Positions 18,282 through 26,422 of a stretch of DNA of 64,000 nucleotides are shown piece after piece. The notes below the pieces were generated by a model. It did not search any database, had not been told where the DNA came from, and saw only the letters and a program-made list of their open reading frames with translations. The DNA comes from a virus. The stretch covers positions 1-64,000 of the IMG/VR virus record IMGVR_UViG_3300025466_000012. One strand, given 5' to 3'. The position numbers were made by a program, and so were the translations under genes. The stretch's first letter is position 1. Every line of letters begins with the position of its first letter.

Positions 18282-19514
18282 ATGTTTGCACAGCGACTAC
18301 AACAATATATCAACAACCACAATGACTCAATGGCCAATTTTGCACTGGCACAGGAATACGAACAGATGGGCCAGACTGGTGCCGCTATCAGTTTTTATCT
18401 GCGTGCAGCCGAACGTAGCACAACTGATCTCGAGCAGTACGAATCCTTGATCAGGATGGCCTTGTGCTTTGAACGACAAAAAACTCGTGATGACACCGAG
18501 AAAGTGATCTTGCAAAAGGCTATCACGCTCATGATCGATCGTCCTGAAGCCTATTTCCTGCTCAGTCGCCTGCATGAATTCAATCGAGAATGGCACGAAA
18601 GCTATACCATGGCCTGTGTGGGTCTGCATGCGGCTCGGTTTGATCTTGACCCGTTAAAGACTGACACTCAGTATCCAGGACAGTACGGTTTGATTTTTCA
18701 AAAGGGTGTGGCCTCATGGTGGGTAGGGCTGTGTGAAGAAAGTCGACAGATCATGCACGATCTCAAGTTTGGACATCGGATGAATGATCTGTTTCGATTG
18801 GCTGTGGATAGAAATTTAGGCAACATAGGCTGGCCCAACACACGAACAGATTACAAACCCGAATTGGCATCACGTGCTCGTGCGCCATTTGCGGGACTGG
18901 ATCAACTGGAACATAATCATGCACAAAGCTACCAGGATCTATTTGTGTTGTCAGCCACCGGCGGCAAGCGCAATGGTCGATATTTGGAGATTGGCTGTGC
19001 TGAGCCATTTGACAGCAACAACACAGCCCTGTTAGAAACCAAATTTGGCTGGACCGGGGTCAGCATGGACATCAACCAACAAGTGGTCGAACAGTTCATG
19101 CGCGAACGTGACAATCTGGTATTTTGCCTGGATGCCATGCGTGTGGACTATGCCAAGTTCTTGCTCACTGTGGGATTCAGTGGAGATTTTGATTACCTAC
19201 AGGTCGACTGTGATCCGCCCAGCCACTCGTTCGCTATTCTACAACGTATTCCGTTTGATACTGTGAGATTTGCCACCATAACTTTTGAGCACGATTACTA
19301 CGTGGACCCCAGCATAAGAGATCTTTCCAGGAAATTTTTACTCGGCAAAGGTTATGTGCTAGCAGCCGGTGATATAGCATACAACCACACGCACAGCTAC
19401 GAGGATTGGTGGATCCATCCAGATTTGGTTGACCCAATCATACAGCAACAGTTGATAGATCGCAGCGATCAAATCAAACACGCCAGAGATTACCTGTTCC
19501 CCACAGCTAAATAA
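18282..19514 (+). CDS. TPR-like repeat protein fused to FkbM-type methyltransferase
   Basis: ATG 18282 is 7 bases after GGAG and is preferred over the upstream in-frame GTG at 18276. Residues about 5-130 are helical repeats of TPR type (A-L-A-Q-E-Y-E-Q-M-G-Q, A-I-S-F-Y-L-R-A-A-E). Residues about 205-400 are a class I methyltransferase of the FkbM group: S-Q-Y/S-Y-Q-D-L-F entry, Y-L-E-I-G-C-A-E SAM-binding loop, G-V-S-M-D-I-N, D-Y-L-Q-V-D-C-D and F-E-H-D-Y-Y. FkbM proteins methylate sugars. Likely acts on a glycan together with the preceding propeller protein. Confidence 0.7.
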   Translation: MFAQRLQQYINNHNDSMANFALAQEYEQMGQTGAAISFYLRAAERSTTDLEQYESLIRMALCFERQKTRDDTEKVILQKAITLMIDRPEAYFLLSRLHEFNREWHESYTMACVGLHAARFDLDPLKTDTQYPGQYGLIFQKGVASWWVGLCEESRQIMHDLKFGHRMNDLFRLAVDRNLGNIGWPNTRTDYKPELASRARAPFAGLDQLEHNHAQSYQDLFVLSATGGKRNGRYLEIGCAEPFDSNNTALLETKFGWTGVSMDINQQVVEQFMRERDNLVFCLDAMRVDYAKFLLTVGFSGDFDYLQVDCDPPSHSFAILQRIPFDTVRFATITFEHDYYVDPSIRDLSRKFLLGKGYVLAAGDIAYNHTHSYEDWWIHPDLVDPIIQQQLIDRSDQIKHARDYLFPTAK

Positions 19515-19531
19515 TAGCAAAGGGGAATCGC

Positions 19532-20194
19532 ATGGATGCAAAATATCGTACAGATTATGCTGGCGAGTTCGTTATCACACATACTCGTTGGGCCGGTCGC
19601 AAACGTGAAGAGACCAGAGAATGGATAGCCAATCCAATTGAAAATCATCACATCAGCGGTCGTGCAGTCTGCATTGGGCACACTTCAGAGCGTGAATATT
19701 TTGATTACACTAGATTACAACGCCATCGCGGCGGACTGCTGGGATCAAAAAAATTACAAACCTACGGAGTTGGTGCAATAGCTCACGAGATGCCATTGGA
19801 TTTTGCCGTCGACACCACCACAGACGGACTAGCTAAACTGTTAGAATCCGGCTACGCAGAAAAAAATATTGTGTATACCAATGCCAGGAACTGTATACAG
19901 CATCCAGAAAAATTTTATCTGATACCGTACAAACCTCAACTGTTGGACATTGCTATCATTATGTATCTGGCAGCATTTGATGGACACAGTGAAATATTCA
20001 TGCTGGGTTATCATAAAGAAACCGACACCGGCTCCAACAGATGGATCGAACAGATTACATCTGTGATACAGGCCTATTCAGGAACGCAATTCACATTTGC
20101 AGGCGAACCCACCAACATGCCCGATGCTTGGCTGGATCAGCCCAACGCACGGGCGTTAAATTATAGAGATTTTATAGGCTACTGCGACATTTGA
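19532..20194 (+). CDS. Unknown protein of the glycan cassette (220 aa)
   Basis: Starts behind AAAGGGGAA. Not recognised. Visible features are a basic N-terminus, a conserved-looking stretch T-Y-G-V-G-A-I-A-H-E, and F-M-L-G-Y-H-K-E-T-D-T near residue 165. Shape and neighbours are compatible with a sugar-processing enzyme, but no nucleotide-sugar or metal motif could be pinned down. Its end overlaps the end of the Nudix gene on the opposite strand by 16 bases. Confidence 0.6.
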   Translation: MDAKYRTDYAGEFVITHTRWAGRKREETREWIANPIENHHISGRAVCIGHTSEREYFDYTRLQRHRGGLLGSKKLQTYGVGAIAHEMPLDFAVDTTTDGLAKLLESGYAEKNIVYTNARNCIQHPEKFYLIPYKPQLLDIAIIMYLAAFDGHSEIFMLGYHKETDTGSNRWIEQITSVIQAYSGTQFTFAGEPTNMPDAWLDQPNARALNYRDFIGYCDI

Positions 20195-20619
20195 ATCTGT
20201 GATTCGATCAGCTGTATTTTGTCTTGCACAGTGTCAAAATTCACAGTGCTCCACAAGCCCGGATGCAACGGTTTGGGCCAACGCCCGCTGTCGATCCAGG
20301 CCCAGCCCACGTGCTCGTCGTTGAGTACAGGTGTAAATTCTTCTGCGACGCTACAAAAAAATGTATGATAAGCAAACGTCAGATCGGCTGTGGTGAATTT
20401 TTCTAACGGGACCAATTTGAGATATTGGGGCATGCAACCTAGTTCTTCGCGGCATTCACGCTCGATAGTTTCAATCAAGGTTTCACCAGATTCGCAACGC
20501 CCCCCTGGCAGGCCCCAGGTATCCGGATGTTTGGTATCGTTCCTCATCAGATAAAGATAGCGTCTGGTGGCTATGCTGTAAAACCATATGCCTACAGCAG
20601 TTACAATACCAGAGTCCAT
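20179..20619 (-). CDS. Nudix hydrolase
   Basis: The Nudix box is complete: G-G-R-C-E-S-G-E-T then R-E-C-R-E-E-L-G at residues about 50-70 of the 146-residue protein, so the Mg-binding glutamates are present. These enzymes cleave nucleoside diphosphates linked to another group (damaged dNTPs, NAD, capped RNA, nucleotide sugars). The substrate cannot be told. The ATG at 20619 has GGGAGG 4 bases upstream and is preferred over a longer frame. It overlaps the end of gp15 by 19 bases and so is the last gene of the minus-strand gp14-gp15 operon. Confidence 0.88.
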   Translation of the reverse strand: MDSGIVTAVGIWFYSIATRRYLYLMRNDTKHPDTWGLPGGRCESGETLIETIERECREELGCMPQYLKLVPLEKFTTADLTFAYHTFFCSVAEEFTPVLNDEHVGWAWIDSGRWPKPLHPGLWSTVNFDTVQDKIQLIESQIQMSQ

Positions 20620-22007
20620 AGGCCTCCCTTGTACAAGCCCTGGTAGCTCTTGACCCAGGCTTGGCCAGTCCATCTATATTGCAGTTCTGTGGTAATGTTG
20701 GTCACATATTGATAGTTTTCGGGACTGCTGGCGCTGTCAAAAGAAATGGTCCACCTGGCTCCGTCCCATTCAATAATGTCGTTGGCTTGGGCCACCATGG
20801 GTGCCCCTGAGGTACCGGACCATGCGGCGGCATGTTGATTGTATGGATCATCCCAGTCACCACTGCTCTCGGTCAGTAGATAGCGAGTTCCTATCGCAGG
20901 TTCGGGCAATCCAGTTCCGGGCCCGCTCAACAGCGGATTGATCACAGCATCGATCGCAGTCAGGGTATCAGCTGGTACAGTATCGATATTGGTACTGTAC
21001 AGCAGATATCGATCATCGGTTGGGTCGTAGGTCACAGTACCAATCACTTCGGTTCCGTCGGGCTGTTCTAGACTGATGTAGCTGATTCCGGGCCGCAGAG
21101 TACCGTATAGTCCAATCACGGCCGACCAAGTCAGATTGGTATCAGGATTATCGGGCGCTGTCAGGCTGGCATTGCTCTGATCAACCACAACAGGTTCGGG
21201 CAATACCTGTAACTGATTGTTGATCAGTACCACTTGATAGTTGTAAGGTGTTATGGCCATTCTGGTACCCAGCAATAGGTCATTGTCGGTCACTGCCAGA
21301 CTGGCATCGCCGTTGGCATCATAGATACTGGCTATTATTCTTTCAACCACACCCAGTTTCTTGACCTTGGCTGGACTGGAGATCCACATGGGTAGTTTGA
21401 AAGTCAGAGTAGCTATGTCTATGGGGTTGTCGGTACCAACTGGTATCACACGACTACTCCAGTTCACATCATCTAGATAAACTGTGGTAAGACTGGTCCA
21501 ATCTATATAGTTGTCGGTGCTTTGTATTTCCAGACTGGGATTAAACAATACCAAGATCTGTTCCAGCAGTTGCATTTTTTGATTGGTGTTTGACGTCCAC
21601 ATGTCCAATTTCAATGTCAGTTCAAACGGAACTGGCATGAGTCTGTCTATAGTAAACGCATTACCTTGTGTGGTATCATAGGTGTTGGTCACACTATCAT
21701 AGGTGCGTTGTCGTACATTGATGGTGCCAACAAAATTGGGTTCTTGTATCATGGCCCTGTTGTATTTGAGATCGGTTATGTAAAACGTCATCAACGGCGT
21801 GCTGGGCAGTTCACTGGCTGAATTTTGCTGTATGATGGTTTGTGCCTGGCGGCTGCTGTCACCATAGCGTACTGGCACACGCACTAGAGTATCATTTTTT
21901 CCGTCCTCGTTGCGTCCGTATTCAACCTGGAAATTGCTAAAGATCCTGGCGAACTGCAACATGAATCGTCTGATCTGCGCATCATAAAAAAACTGTGTTA
22001 CGGCCAT
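20601..22007 (-). CDS. 15: gp15-like tail sheath terminator/stabiliser (468 aa)
   Basis: Starts M-A-V-T-Q-F-F-Y-D-A-Q-I-R-R-F at 22007, the normal start of cyanophage-type gp15. Other family marks are V-P-V-R-Y-G-D-S-S-R-Q, R-L-M-P-V-P-F-E-L-T, L-D-M-W-T-S-N-T, N-P-S-L-E-I-Q-S-T-D-N-Y-I-D-W-T-S and P-M-W-I-S-S-P-A-K-V-K-K-L-G. gp15 caps the tail tube and sheath and joins the tail to the neck. T4 gp15 is 272 residues. The additional about 200 here include a C-terminal W-x-G-x-x-W-type beta extension (I-E-W-D-G-A-R-W) also seen in gp14. Confidence 0.9.
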   Translation of the reverse strand: MAVTQFFYDAQIRRFMLQFARIFSNFQVEYGRNEDGKNDTLVRVPVRYGDSSRQAQTIIQQNSASELPSTPLMTFYITDLKYNRAMIQEPNFVGTINVRQRTYDSVTNTYDTTQGNAFTIDRLMPVPFELTLKLDMWTSNTNQKMQLLEQILVLFNPSLEIQSTDNYIDWTSLTTVYLDDVNWSSRVIPVGTDNPIDIATLTFKLPMWISSPAKVKKLGVVERIIASIYDANGDASLAVTDNDLLLGTRMAITPYNYQVVLINNQLQVLPEPVVVDQSNASLTAPDNPDTNLTWSAVIGLYGTLRPGISYISLEQPDGTEVIGTVTYDPTDDRYLLYSTNIDTVPADTLTAIDAVINPLLSGPGTGLPEPAIGTRYLLTESSGDWDDPYNQHAAAWSGTSGAPMVAQANDIIEWDGARWTISFDSASSPENYQYVTNITTELQYRWTGQAWVKSYQGLYKGGLWTLVL

Positions 22008-22014
22008 GATATTC

Positions 22015-23403
22015 CTAGTATGAAGGTGGTGGGTTGGGCGGCAAATTACCTCCCTGATCACCATTGTCGGCCAAGGGCCGCAAGATCTGGCTGAGACTTT
22101 GACGACTTGGTATATTGCCCAGATCTGTGGTTGGTACAGTGTATGTATTGTTCACAAAGCTGTTGCGTTGAGTTTGTGCAGCCGGAGCCAGGTCAAGATC
22201 GGTCCTGACAGCACTTTCTATGGCAACCCATCGGGCACCATCATAGCGGAACAGTCGATTGGGAAAATAGTCCAGTCTGAGCGCATAGGCACCAATCACT
22301 GGGTCGGGCGGAAAACTCACACCCGGGGTCACCGGAAGACCGTTGGGTGGCAACAGATAACCGGTATCAGGATCGTATCCGCCGGTCAAATAGCCCATGG
22401 TATAACCAAAACTGCCAGGAGTTTCGCCTATGCCGGTCTGTGTGGTACCAGCACCAGTGTTGTCATCGGATGCCAGCAAGCTGTCTCCGCCGGGCTGGCC
22501 ATGCATTGTGGTTGGCAGTATATAAAATTTGGTGTTGTCGTATCCGCTGAATGGCACATCTGCTTGTGCCTGTGCCAACAATGCATCATTGATTGAAAGA
22601 TCTTTGGGACGGGTACTCATCTGATCAGCCACTGTGGTGGGGTTGGTGATGGGTGTCCAGTACGGTTGTCTAGTACCGGGATTTACAGCATCGATCGCTG
22701 TGCCGGGCGGTACATTGCCCGCAGCTCGATAGTAACTGTCACCATCATTCACGATATCGCCTCCGGGATAAAAGTTTCCAGGATCCCAGATATTATCGGG
22801 CATAAATGGCTTGTTGGTGATCTGATTAAATTCCTGTGCATTGACCATGGGGGTGGCCTTGACTCGCCACAGATGTGGTAACCAGGTCTGGCTGAATCCT
22901 TCGCTGGCATAGGCCGCGTCTTGTATCACATAATATCTGGGTAACGGAAGCGGTATGGTAGGATCCAACGGATAGTAATCTTTGAGATTGGGCAGTTCTA
23001 ACACATCGCCCGACATCAGTTTACGACCAAAAGCATCCAGCATGTAGTTGTAATGAAACGTGATAAACAAAGTATCATTGTTCATGAACAGGCCAAATTG
23101 CGTGAGATCAAAATCAATATCCTGTTGTCGGTACACACCGCGCATGACATAAACATCGGGCTCATAGGCTCGATCTCGGTTTTCCAACAACAGTAGATCT
23201 TCTATGAACAAGGGATTGGTAGTATCGTAGACCGGTAAAGTGGCATCGTTGTTGCCAGGATTTGGGCTGTTGTCCACGATGGGACCGGCATATTTGTGTA
23301 TATAAATGTCCAGACCACCCACTGTGAACTGTTCCTTGATTGTGCGATCAAAGAACTGATAATCGGCCGTCCGGTTCGGCCTGTACATGGATAATCTTGG
23401 CAT
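22015..23403 (-). CDS. 14: gp14-like neck protein (462 aa)
   Basis: Starts M-P-R-L-S-M-Y at 23403. Family marks are F-F-D-R-T-I-K-E-Q-F-T-V-G-G, Q-D-L/E-D-L-L-L-L-E-N-R-D-R, D-F-D-L-T-Q-F-G-L-F-M-N-N-D-T and G-F-S-Q-T-W-L-P-H-L-W-R. gp14 forms the neck ring below the portal. T4 gp14 is 256 residues. The extension carries F-Y-P-G-G-D-I-V then P-G-T...Y-W-T-P-I (residues about 200-245), resembling a small carbohydrate-binding module of the CBM5/12 kind, and ends in Pro-rich repeats. It is followed by gp15 after 7 bases. Confidence 0.9.
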   Translation of the reverse strand: MPRLSMYRPNRTADYQFFDRTIKEQFTVGGLDIYIHKYAGPIVDNSPNPGNNDATLPVYDTTNPLFIEDLLLLENRDRAYEPDVYVMRGVYRQQDIDFDLTQFGLFMNNDTLFITFHYNYMLDAFGRKLMSGDVLELPNLKDYYPLDPTIPLPLPRYYVIQDAAYASEGFSQTWLPHLWRVKATPMVNAQEFNQITNKPFMPDNIWDPGNFYPGGDIVNDGDSYYRAAGNVPPGTAIDAVNPGTRQPYWTPITNPTTVADQMSTRPKDLSINDALLAQAQADVPFSGYDNTKFYILPTTMHGQPGGDSLLASDDNTGAGTTQTGIGETPGSFGYTMGYLTGGYDPDTGYLLPPNGLPVTPGVSFPPDPVIGAYALRLDYFPNRLFRYDGARWVAIESAVRTDLDLAPAAQTQRNSFVNNTYTVPTTDLGNIPSRQSLSQILRPLADNGDQGGNLPPNPPPSY

Positions 23404-23410
23404 AGTAGTG

Positions 23411-23418
23411 TATTTACC
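23411..23418 (-). promoter_or_regulatory. Late-type promoter GGTAAATA for the gp14-gp15-Nudix operon
   Basis: On the minus strand GGTAAATA lies 7 bases before the gp14 ATG. It differs from NATAAATA at one base, but the same octamer precedes the other minus-strand gene at 58749. Confidence 0.45.
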
Positions 23419-23425
23419 GCGTTGT

Positions 23426-23455
23426 TTGACCAAAAACACCGATCAGTCATAAAAT
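23426..23455 (+). promoter_or_regulatory. Sigma70-type promoter (TTGACC - 18 - TAAAAT)
   Basis: -35 at 23426-23431 and -10 at 23450-23455. The ATG at 23461 is 5 bases beyond the -10, so the expected RNA start falls on the start codon (leaderless). Confidence 0.65.
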
Positions 23456-23460
23456 AATGT

Positions 23461-23718
23461 ATGGACAATCAATTGACACAACGCAAAGAACAACTCACAC
23501 AGCAGATTCTGCGTGTGTCCAATCGCCGCGCTCGTAACGATCTGCTCAAAATGATGAAACCGGTTGAATCAGCTCTTTCAAATCTAGATCGCGAAAGTGT
23601 GGAATGCCGTCGCCTAAATCGTACCACTTCCCGATACCAAGACCTGGACCTGGCAGCCAAACACATGATCAACACACTCGAACAGTACCTGACTTTTGCG
23701 TGCCTGATAGGTGATTGA
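23461..23718 (+). CDS. Small basic coiled-coil protein (85 aa), unknown
   Basis: No family recognised. Mostly helical and charged (R-K-E-Q-L-T-Q-Q-I-L-R, L-K-M-M-K-P-V-E-S-A-L), with many Arg and Leu and hence a probable coiled coil. It has no ribosome site, and a sigma70-type promoter places the RNA start at or next to the ATG. It is divergent from gp14. A second promoter for the following gene begins inside its 3' end. Confidence 0.6.
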   Translation: MDNQLTQRKEQLTQQILRVSNRRARNDLLKMMKPVESALSNLDRESVECRRLNRTTSRYQDLDLAAKHMINTLEQYLTFACLIGD

Positions 23719-23743
23719 CTATAAATCACAATCCAGGTATAAT
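23715..23743 (+). promoter_or_regulatory. Sigma70-type promoter (TTGACT - 17 - TATAAT)
   Basis: -35 at 23715-23720 overlaps the stop of the previous gene; -10 at 23738-23743 with 17-base spacing. Drives the gene at 23773. Confidence 0.75.
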
Positions 23744-23772
23744 AACAACTGCTCTCTATAAAAAAATACATT

Positions 23773-24930
23773 ATGGTCAAAATTCAAAAATCTCATGACA
23801 CGCAGACAATCAAGCCGTTGAATCCCAAAAGTGCCGACGTCAAATATACCGGTGGCGAGCCCACCTGGACGCAAACTCGGACCGATGGCGACCGAATCAG
23901 TGCTATGCTGAAAGCATTTGCCTGGTACAACTACCACTACGACAAAAAAGATGCCAAAGGCATGATAGTGTCTTGGCTGGAACGTAGAGACCGATCTGTC
24001 GAAGCCAAGACACTGTCGGGTATTCCAGACAGTCGCATACGATCAACCACGGCCTGGGTATGCAGGATGAACGTGGCCGGACTGGAATTGACCAAACCCG
24101 AACTGGCCGTGATAGAATCCGAAATAGCCGGCATGTTGCGGGTCAAACAGGAAGTGATACGCACCGTGACCGAAGCTGAAACAGCTCAGGCACGTCTGAC
24201 CATACAGGATCACTTGCGTGAACGAGCCAGTGAATGTGCCGGTGAACTGGAGGGCATGTTTGATGAATTTGTCACGCAGGGGGCAAAAATGAGTGCTGAC
24301 TTCAAACCCATGGCACAGATACGTGGCATGAATATAGCACCGCAAATGACCGGTGCCATAGCCAATCGCTGGCGAGATCGCCTGAGTGAATTCCAATCAG
24401 TGCTGGAAGGTCGAGATGGTGACCTGGTAGAAGGTTATAGCCATCTGACCAAACTACAACTCAAAAACTGTGTGAAATTTTGCGAAACTGTGATCAACGA
24501 CTGCGCCAGCTATGTACAAATCAAGAAAGTTGAACGCAAACCCAGAGCCAAACGAGCTGTCAGTGCAGAAAAACTCAGTTCAAAGTTTAAATATCTCAAA
24601 GAGTTTGCCGAACTCAATTTGACATCGGCCGCACCATCTTGTTTGGTCAACGCCACTGAAGCTTGGTTGTACGATACCAAGAAACGCAAACTGATACATG
24701 TGGTGGCTGACAGCCATGTGGGCAACTTCACAGTCAAAGGCAACAGTTTGGTGGCATTTGATTCGGCCAACAGTTCTCAAAAAACCCTAAGACGCCCGGC
24801 CGAGCAAATCAAAAGCATCGTGAGTGTGGGCAAACCGGCTGCTCGCAAAGCCTATAACGAGATCAAGAGTACCGAGATACAGTTTAATGGACGTGGCAAC
24901 GAGAATCTGATCATACTCAAAGCCTGGTAG
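23773..24930 (+). CDS. Conserved phage protein of unknown function (385 aa)
   Basis: Not assigned. The order is a Lys-rich N-terminus, a probable conserved helix around A-F-A-W-Y-N-Y-H-Y-D-K-K-D-A-K (residues about 48-62), a long charged helical middle, a basic stretch K-V-E-R-K-P-R-A-K-R-A (residues about 257-267), and a beta-rich end with A-W-L-Y-D-T-K-K-R-K-L. The basic patch suggests nucleic-acid contact, which is inference only. No Shine-Dalgarno is visible before the ATG. A strong sigma70-type promoter precedes it, so it is probably expressed before the virion genes. Confidence 0.7.
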   Translation: MVKIQKSHDTQTIKPLNPKSADVKYTGGEPTWTQTRTDGDRISAMLKAFAWYNYHYDKKDAKGMIVSWLERRDRSVEAKTLSGIPDSRIRSTTAWVCRMNVAGLELTKPELAVIESEIAGMLRVKQEVIRTVTEAETAQARLTIQDHLRERASECAGELEGMFDEFVTQGAKMSADFKPMAQIRGMNIAPQMTGAIANRWRDRLSEFQSVLEGRDGDLVEGYSHLTKLQLKNCVKFCETVINDCASYVQIKKVERKPRAKRAVSAEKLSSKFKYLKEFAELNLTSAAPSCLVNATEAWLYDTKKRKLIHVVADSHVGNFTVKGNSLVAFDSANSSQKTLRRPAEQIKSIVSVGKPAARKAYNEIKSTEIQFNGRGNENLIILKAW

Positions 24931-24944
24931 CAGGCCATTGGCTG

Positions 24945-24952
24945 TATAAATA
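24945..24952 (+). promoter_or_regulatory. Late promoter TATAAATA for gp13
   Basis: Exact T4 late consensus, 19 bases before the gp13 ATG at 24972. Confidence 0.75.
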
Positions 24953-24971
24953 TACTCATAGGAGCATGATC

Positions 24972-25745
24972 ATGGGCATACAGTCACAAAGCACACTAGA
25001 AACACAAAAACAAGACTTATTCAAATATGTGCAGTACCAGCTGGGTGGACAGATCATAGACCTCGAGCTGGATGCCGAACACTTTGAAGCAGCCTATCAG
25101 AACACAGTGGGAACCTATCGCCAGAGATCGCAAGGCGCCTACGAGGAAAGTTACAGTTTCATGGAACTGGTGGCCAACGTCAACATCTACGAACTGCCAC
25201 AAGAAGTATACAGCGTGCGACAGATCTTCCGACGCACATTTGGTGACAGTACTGGACCATTTGCCAGCAATTTTGATCCGTTCAGTCAGGCCAGTCTCAA
25301 TGTGTACCTTATGAATTTCAACGTGGCTGGCGGACTGGCCACATACGATTTTTACAGCCAGTATGTGAGCTTGGCCGGGCGCATGTTTGGTGCCTACATG
25401 AACTACACGTTCAACCCAGTTACCAAAAAATTACAGCTGATACGTGATCCCAAAGCCACTGGCGAATCGGTGCTGTTATGGTGCTACAACTACAAGCCTG
25501 AATTCAACATGATGAGTGATCCGCTCATACTACAGTGGATGAGGAACTACATGGTGGGCAACTGCAAGAAAATAATCGGTGAAGCCAGAGAAAAGTTTGG
25601 TACCATAGCAGGTCCACAAGGTGGTGGTACCCTCAACGGTACTGCCATGAAAACCGAAGGACAGGCTGCCATGGACCAATGTGTTGAAGATCTTAAAAAT
25701 TACGTGGATGGAGCCCAGCCAATCACCTGGGTGGTACACGGCTAG
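24972..25745 (+). CDS. 13: gp13-like neck protein (257 aa)
   Basis: ATG 24972 is 7 bases after AGGAG; the ATG at 24966 is too close to it. Family marks of cyanophage-type gp13 are Y-R-Q-R-S-Q-G-A-Y-E-E-S-Y, I-F-R-R-T-F-G, G-G-L-A-T-Y-D-F, M-F-G-A-Y-M-N-Y-T-F-N-P-V-T-K-K-L, L-W-C-Y-N-Y-K-P and A-R-E-K-F-G-T-I-A-G-P-Q-G-G. gp13 and gp14 form the head-tail neck. In this genome gp13 lies on the opposite strand from gp14, separated by two unknown genes, but also has a late promoter. Confidence 0.93.
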   Translation: MGIQSQSTLETQKQDLFKYVQYQLGGQIIDLELDAEHFEAAYQNTVGTYRQRSQGAYEESYSFMELVANVNIYELPQEVYSVRQIFRRTFGDSTGPFASNFDPFSQASLNVYLMNFNVAGGLATYDFYSQYVSLAGRMFGAYMNYTFNPVTKKLQLIRDPKATGESVLLWCYNYKPEFNMMSDPLILQWMRNYMVGNCKKIIGEAREKFGTIAGPQGGGTLNGTAMKTEGQAAMDQCVEDLKNYVDGAQPITWVVHG

Positions 25746-25828
25746 CAATCTTTGTGCCATCGTATAAAGTTTGTTAGAGTCGGTGGATATTCCCGTATCG
25801 CAATCGACACTCTTGTTTACCATAACGG

Positions 25829-25857
25829 TTGATATTTTTTAAATGTTAGCATATAAT
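25829..25857 (+). promoter_or_regulatory. Sigma70-type promoter (TTGATA - 17 - TATAAT)
   Basis: -35 at 25829-25834, -10 at 25852-25857. The exonuclease ATG at 25864 is 6 bases downstream, giving a predicted leaderless transcript. Confidence 0.75.
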
Positions 25858-25863
25858 GTCAAT

Positions 25864-26388
25864 ATGAGCTCATTAATGATTGACATCGAAACCATTGGGG
25901 TGGCACCTGCTGCTACTATTTTAACTATAGCTGCCCAATCATTTGACCCTTTAGGTACTGGATACTATGAACAACATTACTATGCTAGGATTTCATTAGA
26001 AAGTCAGGAAAATCGAACCATTGATGATAGTACTTTAAATTGGTGGGCGACACAACCTGCTGAGGCACGAAATGAAGCATTTTCTGAAGAAGATCGTATT
26101 CCGTTAGATCAGGCACTAGATGAATTAGGCAAACTAATTTGGACCAGTAAATTTTTGTATTGTCAAGGCCCAACATTTGATTGCACAATTCTAGAACATG
26201 CCTATAAAAGTTATGGCAAGCCCATACCGTGGCAGTTCTACAATGTGCGTGACAGCAGGACGGTGTTTGGACTATGGCCTGAACTACCCAAGCCTGCTAC
26301 CACACACCATGCCTTGGAAGATTGTAGACGGCAGATTGAATTATTACAAAAAACATTACGACACCTAAATGTAAAGGCATTGACATGA
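25864..26388 (+). CDS. DEDDh 3'-5' exonuclease (DexA / Rv2179c-like, 174 aa)
   Basis: Starts M-S-S-L-M-I-D-I-E-T-I-G, the first exonuclease motif (D-x-E). D-D-S-T-L-N-W-W and P-T-F-D-C-T follow, and H-H-A-L-E-D near residue 150 supplies the H and D of the last motif. These match Rv2179c-like 3'-5' exoribonucleases and T4 DexA (227 residues). It may act on RNA or single-stranded DNA. An ATG at 25864 without ribosome site follows directly on the promoter. The first two-thirds of the gene are more AT-rich than the last third, perhaps a recombination tract tied to the adjacent homing endonuclease. Confidence 0.85.
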   Translation: MSSLMIDIETIGVAPAATILTIAAQSFDPLGTGYYEQHYYARISLESQENRTIDDSTLNWWATQPAEARNEAFSEEDRIPLDQALDELGKLIWTSKFLYCQGPTFDCTILEHAYKSYGKPIPWQFYNVRDSRTVFGLWPELPKPATTHHALEDCRRQIELLQKTLRHLNVKALT

Positions 26389-26409
26389 TTATCTTTTCCT
26401 GTTCGTATT

Positions 26410-26417
26410 GATAAATA
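26410..26417 (+). promoter_or_regulatory. Late promoter GATAAATA for the HNH endonuclease
   Basis: NATAAATA match 5 bases before the ATG at 26423, predicting an RNA that starts at the start codon. Confidence 0.55.
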
Positions 26418-26422
26418 GTTGT

